A stretch of 64,000 nt of DNA from Gigaspora margarita. Lineage: Eukaryota > Glomeromycota > Glomeromycetes > Diversisporales > Gigasporaceae. The stretch is taken from positions 54,092 through 118,091 of the forward strand of contig WTPW01000968.1 of NCBI GenBank assembly GCA_009809945.1, in the 5' to 3' direction. The position numbers and the translations under genes were made by a program. Numbering within the stretch: the first letter of the stretch is position 1; every line of letters begins with the position of its first letter. A model generated the notes under the pieces. The model searched no databases, was not told the origin of the DNA, and was given only the letters and a program-made list of their open reading frames with translations. Shown here one piece after another: positions 58,005-64,000 of this stretch.

Positions 58005-58135
58005 TATTATACTGTATATTTATTTTTAAACATTTTATAGGTTTTTGCAAGTTTTCACAGGATTTTACAATTTAATATAAAATTTTATATTTTATTTATG
58101 AAGTTTGCTATTTATTACCACTGGTGATTATCACT

Positions 58136-58836
58136 GGTAATCAATTTACCAATTAAAATTTAAAATCAGATATAATATATAGATCAATTTTTGTGTAACA
58201 AAAACAAAAAATTTTTTAAAAAATTGCTAAAATTGCTTCTAATCTAAAATTTTGTCTATGAAACTACTTTTTTTATACAAAAAAAAATTTCTTGCTAAAT
58301 TTTACTATATATAAAGCCCTATCCTAATCTCTAATTTTTACTCTTATCCAGTATTATAAATTCAAAAAATTTTTATTTGTACAAATACAAAAAAAAATAT
58401 ACTAAAAACAATTATATATGCATTATATATATAGTGAGCTCCAATATACGTACAAATTTTAATCTATATATGCTGCACCTACTGTCAAATCCAATTTACA
58501 TCACTCCCTTATTCTAATATTAAAGAGATTTAATTTTTATTTAATACAAACTGTTTATTTTGTTTTATATATTGTAGATCACTAGTAATGATCACCACTA
58601 GTGATAAGTAGTAATTTTCTTTATTGTTCAGAGCAAAGTGAAGGACTTATTTTTCTATATGCTTTGATGACCAACATTCTGATTTTGATGCATTCATAAT
58701 AGAATTATCAAAACTGTAGTTTTAGTATTTTCCGTCTGTAATGACCCTGAAAAATGTAATCTGTGACATGCATACATGACCCAATTTTTCAGGGCTTATT
58801 GAATGCTTTCATAATGAAATTATCATTATGAGCTCT
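58136..58836. other. AT-rich DNA with weak inverted repeats
   Basis: ATTACCACTGGTGATTATCA (58116) and GATCACCACTAGTGATAAGT (58588) form an imperfect inverted pair that could bound a 0.5-kb element. A 70-bp hairpin with CCCTGAAAAAT arms is centred near 58775. No gene seen. Confidence 0.45.
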
Positions 58837-58838
58837 GG

Positions 58839-59120
58839 AGGACCCCGAACATCTCTCATATAGGTCATAACTGGATTTTGGCCAATTTTGGCCTAATTTG
58901 CTAAAAATGACAAAATCTATTTACTTTAATAACTTCTAATCTAGTAATCAGAATTGAATAAACTTTATTTGTTAGATGCGCCTTACTGAGAGCTTCATTT
59001 TAAAAAAATGTTCATTCAAATTGGACTACTGGATGCCAAGATAATTGCCAAAAACTGTTTTTTGCTTCTCAAATTTTAGGTGTTTTCGCTGAAAAATTTC
59101 AAGTATGACCTCTATACTAG
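58839..59120 (-). mobile_element. AGGACCCC MITE, copy G, one end missing
   Basis: Inverted orientation. It starts AGGACCCCGAACATCTCTCA and runs to TATGACCTCTATACTAG, lacking the last about 14 bp (the ATGTCCGGGGTCCT end). Same subtype as copy F. Without the second end no duplication can be read. Confidence 0.9.
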
Positions 59121-59736
59121 TAATAATATATTCAAATAAAGATACTATATATTGATTCTGAATCAAATTTTGCCTATATATCATATATAAATTTTTACAA
59201 ATTAGCTAATTGTAAACTTCATCACTGTTGCTTATCTTTTATATAATTTGAGAATATACTAGCACCTGGTCTGTGGTACAGCTACAGGAGATTTTTAAAA
59301 AACCTTAAAATCTTAGTTAAAATCTGTAAATTCTCATTATAGGTATGCTGAGTTGGTCTGTATTGGATTGTTACAAAAAAATTCTGTTACTAAACATTAT
59401 ATTCTATTAACTACAGTATATGGTTAAGATTGAGTTGGTCTGCATTAAAACTATAACATGCAAATTATTATATGTCTTAATGATTACAGATTTAAATAGT
59501 ATTGACTTCTTAATTAAATTCTCTCACAGTCTAATTATGGTCTTTGGATATAGCAAATCAAAAATAGAAGTGCAATTGACTTTTTTTTTATTCTTATTAT
59601 TAAACAGTGCCAATTATCATTTATTATATACTCATATATAAAACTAGTAGATATTTTGTACAGAAGGACATTTGTGACTGCGGGATAATTTTATTTTGTT
59701 TTGATTAATTCCTTTACAATGTCATTTTAGCAAGTA
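59121..59736. other. AT-rich DNA, no gene seen
   Basis: A direct repeat of GAGTTGGTCTG(C/T)ATT (59349, 59432) was noted. No other feature. Confidence 0.4.
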
Positions 59737-59744
59737 CAGAATTT

Positions 59745-60787
59745 CAAAATTGGGAAAGCTATATATTTAGTGCTTTTTCACTGGACACTGGATGTTTTCA
59801 AATTGTCCAGTATAATATCTAGTACATGTTCAATATCCAGTAACATATTTATAAAATAAATAAATAAATTAGTTGAAGGACAACATATATAGTTAGATAA
59901 CTAGTACTTCCAGAAGGTTGCTAATTCTTAAAAATATAGCTAAAATTTAAAATGTAATATACTAGGACCCCGGACATATAGTACAGAGGTCATACGTTAT
60001 GCAATTCAGCAAAAACCCCTGAAATTTGAGAAGCAAAAAAACAGTTTTTGGCAATTATCTTGGCATCCAGTGGTCCAATTTGAATGAACTTTTTTTTAAA
60101 ATGAAGCTCTCAGTGAGGCGCATCTAACAAAAAAAGTTCATTCAATTCTGATTACTGGATCGGAAGTTATTTAAGTAAATAGATTTTGACGTTTTCAGCA
60201 AATTAGGTCAAAATTGGCCAAAATCCAGTTATGACCTATATCAAAGATGTCCAGGGTCCTAATATACTATACCTTTGATTAATTTAATTTTATTCTTATA
60301 TTTAGTTTAATTATTGTATATTAGTCAAAAATTCTGTTAACATATATAGTATATTTAAAAAAATTAATAAGCAATAAATAGTTTTAAATATATTGACCAC
60401 ATAATACTGTATTTAACTAAATAAGATATCTATACACAACCAATTTGCTTGTAATTATAAAGGATATTATTTCAAATAATATTAACATCCTAAAGCAATA
60501 TGCATGGTAAGCAGGTTTTGAAAGATATTAGGCTTGAAAACATTATAAATATTATATTACATAGCAAGAACAGGCTTAATAAATTAATTTTTTAAGTTAT
60601 CAATTTTAACAGAATTGATTAATTATCTAGTTTATTTAATTTTTTTTAAAATTTTAAAAATTATAATTTTTTTAATTTTTGTTGTCCAGTGATTATTTTC
60701 CTTAATCTATTGCTTTTCACTGGACAATTTGAACACTAGATACTAGACAAATTTCCAAATGTCCAATTGTCCAGTTGCCCGACCTTG
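59745..60787. mobile_element. Non-autonomous hAT element with TGTCCAGT words
   Basis: Left CAAAATTGGGAAAGC and inverted right CAAGGTCGGGCAACTGG. Perfect 8-bp duplication CAGAATTT (59737-59744, 60788-60795). TTCACTGGACA and TTGTCCAGT words occur near both ends. 1043 bp including a nested AGGACCCC MITE. Confidence 0.86.
59964..60260 (+). mobile_element. AGGACCCC MITE, copy H, nested in hAT
   Basis: 297 bp with perfect 8-bp duplication AATATACT (59956-59963, 60261-60268). Confidence 0.96.
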
Positions 60788-60808
60788 CAGAATTTGTATT
60801 AGCATTTA

Positions 60809-60955
60809 GGGCTGTGTCATTAATCACCTGATTATTTTTTATCAGAGGCCTACCCCTCTTCCCTCTTCTTTAATATATATATAGTCAGGTTCTTATATAT
60901 AATTTCAACTTTTTTTACCCCCCCTTAAAAAATCACCTAATTTTTGTCACTCCTC
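60809..60955 (+). mobile_element. TTA-target MITE (PIF/Harbinger-like), copy 4
   Basis: 147 bp, GGGCTGTGTCATTAATCACC to TTGTCACTCCTC, TTA at 60806-60808 and 60956-60958. It lies 13 bp from the end of the preceding hAT duplication. Confidence 0.9.
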
Positions 60956-60958
60956 TTA

Positions 60959-62220
60959 CCAATATATTTTTTCCAATTATATTATTTTATATTAATTGTT
61001 AATGAATTTGAATTGTAATGACATAATTTCTTGATTATAAATTGCTTATCGATATATTAGTCTTAACATTTTGATTACAGGTTATATAACCACAATCAAA
61101 AAGTGTTAAAGCACAATATCTTGATTCTATTACTATATTAGTTTTAGTATACTGATCATCTTTTGAAAATATTTGTGATTTTATTAGTTGGTAGATCAAT
61201 ATAAAACTAAAATCGCTAAAAAATTAGTTGATTATTAGATAATCTGGGTAGCAAAAGTTATGACCAAAAATTCTAGAAATCAATCATTTAAATATTTGGT
61301 TAATGTAATATTTTTTTATATTTTACTAAAATTTCTACTATATTTTTTTATTAATCTTATGTGTTATCTATTGTGAAGCATTTGTCATGTTCTTGCATTT
61401 ATTCTTGCACTTGTACTTATTCTTGAACTTGAGACCATTATATAAAATGTTTTTAAATTTGTAAACTGTTTTTAGCCCAAAATAGTTTGTAAATATTAGG
61501 CAATCAAATAACAAAAGTAAATTTAGCAAATTTATATTTTACAAGTTTGTGTTGTTTAAGGGCATTAATAAGACCATTAAAAAATGATATAATAATTACT
61601 CAAATATCATAATAATTACTCAATCATGATAATCGTCATGTATTTCTGGTAGTTTTTTTATATTTAGGTCACATTTTTCAGATACGACCAATCAAAAATG
61701 TTAAAGCAAACAGATCCAGAGTTGAAGTATATAGATAAATTAGAATATTAATTATACTTATCTTATATTTAATTTTTCTATATAAAATTTTGATGGGATA
61801 AATTGTATATATTTTAGAAACATATGCATTAATGTGGATTCATGTGCATGATTAAGGAATCATGCGCATGCATAAAACCCATTTCTAAATTTTACTTTTT
61901 TTTTTTAAAAAATTAGACTACTAATCCTGAACCCAAACAGGTTCATGAACTTCAAACTAGATCTGGACCAAACCTATAATCATGTTTGAGTCTAGTTCGG
62001 ATTTGGTACTTTAGGTTCGGGTTTGAGTCTGGGTCCAAAATTTTCAAAATTTATGGTTTGAGTCCAGGTTTAGCCAGATCTGGACCAGACTGAACCCAGA
62101 CTTCAAAGCCCTACTGCTAGCCATCATCATTAAAAACAGCCAGTTGGAAGTTCAAGAATTGGTACTAGTCTGAAGCAACTCTTTTAAGATATACAAGAGA
62201 TATACAAGTGTAAGCTAGAA
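60959..62220. other. AT-rich DNA; possible degenerate hAT MITE at 61915-62115
   Basis: Mostly featureless. 61915-62115 is a GC-richer patch built from GAACCC, GGTTCGGGTT and GATCTGGACC words, like the word-rich hAT MITEs. Its ends (CTGAACCC / inverse) are too degraded to place and no duplication was found. Confidence 0.45.
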
Positions 62221-62224
62221 TTTT

Positions 62225-62480
62225 TTTTTATTACTCCATTGATTAGTAGCAGCAGCTCTTTTAAATTTTTTTAACCAATTAATGAGGTCTTGAGTTCTGT
62301 CATTATAAAAATTTGTAACTGTAATAAAAGTTTTCTTAGAGCCTTGTTCAAGAGCAATAGCAAGAACAGTCATTGCTTAAGTAGCAGCTTGTAAAGCAAC
62401 ATCACCCATATTGATTAGTGGATTAGAAAATAAGATAGAATTTAATTCTGCTACAAGAGGCTTTAAATTGATTTCTCATA
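62225..62480 (-). mobile_element. Fossil fragment of an LTR-retrotransposon gag-like region
   Basis: The minus-strand translation resembles the N-terminal part of gag-like proteins of LTR elements (ending in a Trp-containing LINWLKKFKRAAATNQW segment). It is a short, broken fragment. No LTRs, polymerase region or other parts are seen nearby. The family within LTR elements cannot be told. It looks old. Confidence 0.5.
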
Positions 62481-62679
62481 TTGTTGAGATAAATTAGGTC
62501 TGATCAGTGTATAAAATCTATATACACAATATGCTCATGTGCATATGTTTTTAAAAAGTTTCACATATTTTAGCTAGGAATATGCACAAAATTTATATGT
62601 TTTAGGACTAAATAGTGCACCAAAATTATTAGTAAAATACAGAAGTTGTGTATATAGAGCATACTGTATACATAATTTT

Positions 62680-63632
62680 TTTTTTTTTTGGTGTTAAGGT
62701 GAGGTTTTGTCTCTATCTTTATTAATAATTTGTATGAGATTTCTCAAGAGGTTTCTTAAAAATACAAATACTATTGTATACAAACTATATTACAAGAGTT
62801 GAAACTCAAACTATAGATAGATGTTCTATCTAATTTATCTGCAACTTAAACCTACTAGAGTGGTTAAAGCTCACCTAGATTTGAATATGAAGTATAGAAT
62901 TAGTATTGGCACTGTATTTAATCTATTGATAGGACCAAGTATCAATTTTTTTAAGGGCATGTCCTAAGGACAAACATGCATTAGTATCTTCGTCATGTAA
63001 TTGGTCAGAAAGACCACATATACAGCTATAGGTATAACTAATTCTAGTACGGTTTGATGATAGAAAATGAGAATTTAAAAGGTAGCAGGTAAAGTTGGTG
63101 TTGATGAAGTAATGGGTGTTGAGTTAAAAATTTGGGAGTTTTTTTATTGGGAGAGTATAATATATGGTTTCCAAAGTTGGTCATAAATATTCTGAAAGAT
63201 ATTAAGTAAAATTTTTATAGTGATATTATAGGCAATTTTGTAAGAGGTATAATGTGATATGGTATTAATTAGTGGAATTGGAATAAAGCCTTGAATAGTA
63301 GTAGAAAAAGAATGTGTATTAAAAGGAGGATTCCATATAGGGTTTAGACAATTGTGATTGAAAAGAAGCTGTTGGATTTGGAAAGATGTTAAGTCTGAAA
63401 GTTCAGAAAAGGAAAATTGTATAATAGTATTTTGAATTATTTGAGTAATATTGTTATGAAATATACAATAAAACCAGTGGAACTGGCTTTCTGATTGATT
63501 GCAGAAAATACATATCATGTGTCTAGAGTATTTAGAATTAAGTGAGTTAGTATAGGGTAAGGTAGGAAGTATATGAAGTAGATTTTTAATACAAAATAAT
63601 TTTGAGTGACAAAGTTGGAAATTGGTATAATT
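62680..63632 (-). pseudogene. LINE 3' end, second copy (RNase H-distal part and zinc motif)
   Basis: Minus-strand frame 63647-63144 reads ICIFCNQSESQFHWFYCIFH (a C-C-H-C block), GFIPIPLINTISHYTSYK and YDQLWKPY, matching the C-terminal part of the LINE at 11139-11570. Further down (63070-62880) CICGLSDQLH and ACLSLGHALKKI match the terminal zinc motif at 11960. The 3' end CCTTAACACC with poly-A (poly-T from about 62678) equals the terminus at 12266. The 5' side is cut by the MITE beginning at 63634 and may continue beyond the window. Confidence 0.88.
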
Positions 63633-63633
63633 A

Positions 63634-64000
63634 AGGACCCCGGACATCTCTCATAGAGGTAATAACTGATCTGCATGAATTTAGGTGTTTTTGCTACCCC
63701 TAAAATCAAGTAAATTTGCTAAAAGTTAGATTATTACATATAAATTTTATAGAAATTTGCTAAAAACTAAATTATCACATCTATTTTTATAAATCAAAAT
63801 AATATATGTATTTTTGATTGCTGAACAAATTTTCTTAAAGCACTTTGTTAGAATCAATTAGTAAAATTTTGTGAATTATAGAATTTTTTAGTATTTATAT
63901 TAATAAAATTATATAAAATATTATAATTCACAAAATTTTACTAATTGATTCTAACAATGTGCTCTAAAAAAACTTGTTCAGCACATAAAAATACATTATT
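63634..64000 (+). mobile_element. AGGACCCC-type MITE, third family, runs off the window
   Basis: It starts AGGACCCCGGACATCTCTCA, then AATAACTGATCTGCATGAAT, like 37579. The inner inverted repeat AATTCACAAAATTTTACTAA with TTGATTCTAAC (63850 and 63930) shows that the centre is reached near 63890. The right end lies outside. Confidence 0.82.

Larger units (their letters stand above)
55310..58135 (+). repeat. Composite repeat block 2, related to block 1
   Basis: Module A of block 1 recurs here (ACCAAAATTTGTATAG at 55308, then 57254-57381, then 58007-58090) but is split twice: by an inverted-repeat element at 55346-57253 and by a TA-target element at 57384-58004. Joining the outer pieces gives a sequence collinear with 44820-45060. 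Confidence 0.75.

Overview
The window is an AT-rich (roughly three quarters A+T) stretch of a eukaryotic nuclear genome, almost entirely mobile-element remains. It contains one recognisable host gene, a five-exon pyrroline-5-carboxylate reductase with short GT-AG introns. The mixture of elements points to an early-diverging fungus, most likely an arbuscular mycorrhizal fungus (Glomeromycotina): a LINE with an APE-type endonuclease, reverse transcriptase and RNase H; a FAR1-type MULE transposase; a BED/hAT transposase; a Tc1-like transposase; large tRNA-headed SINEs; and many short inverted-repeat elements. The assignment to organism is inference.

Layout. 1-1190: AT-rich DNA, one MITE, a small sequence gap and a short tandem repeat. 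1192-12280: one long LINE, decayed, split by five later insertions (an 8-bp-TSD MITE, a 1.6-kb hAT derivative, a TTA-target MITE and two adjacent hairpin MITEs). 12.7-14.5 kb: three foldback or inverted-repeat elements. 16.0-20.96 kb: a complete-length hAT transposon with matching 8-bp target duplications, a broken transposase gene on the minus strand and younger insertions. 20.97-24.3 kb: paralogous non-coding repeat copies, plus a hAT derivative carrying a SINE. 26.2-29.6 kb: a pogo-like palindrome, a second SINE and a possible small membrane-protein exon. 29.6-31.3 kb: a Tc1-like element inside a tandem array. 31.4-36.2 kb: a series of non-autonomous elements, some nested. 36.5-41.0 kb: two more SINEs around a larger inverted-repeat element that holds a 986-bp assembly gap. 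41-44.4 kb: a 22-bp minisatellite, MITEs and a foldback. 44.5-50.9 kb: a MULE transposase gene broken into pieces by four insertions. 50.9-54.2 kb: the only gene-like, less AT-rich island, with PRO3/P5CR on the minus strand. 55.3-58.1 kb: a composite repeat related to the insertion at 44.8-46.7 kb. 58.8-64 kb: more MITEs, a hAT derivative, an LTR-element gag fossil and the 3' end of a second LINE copy on the minus strand.

The most informative pattern is the insertion record. Target-site duplications can be read for more than fifteen elements. Where an element landed in a coding relic, removing it together with one TSD copy restores the reading frame, which fixes element ends and relative ages. 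One family of about 297 bp starts AGGACCCCGGACAT, makes 8-bp TSDs and occurs eight times. Two other families share its terminal octamer. No gene in the window encodes an obvious matching transposase, except that the hAT transposase at 16-20 kb belongs to a superfamily that also makes 8-bp duplications.
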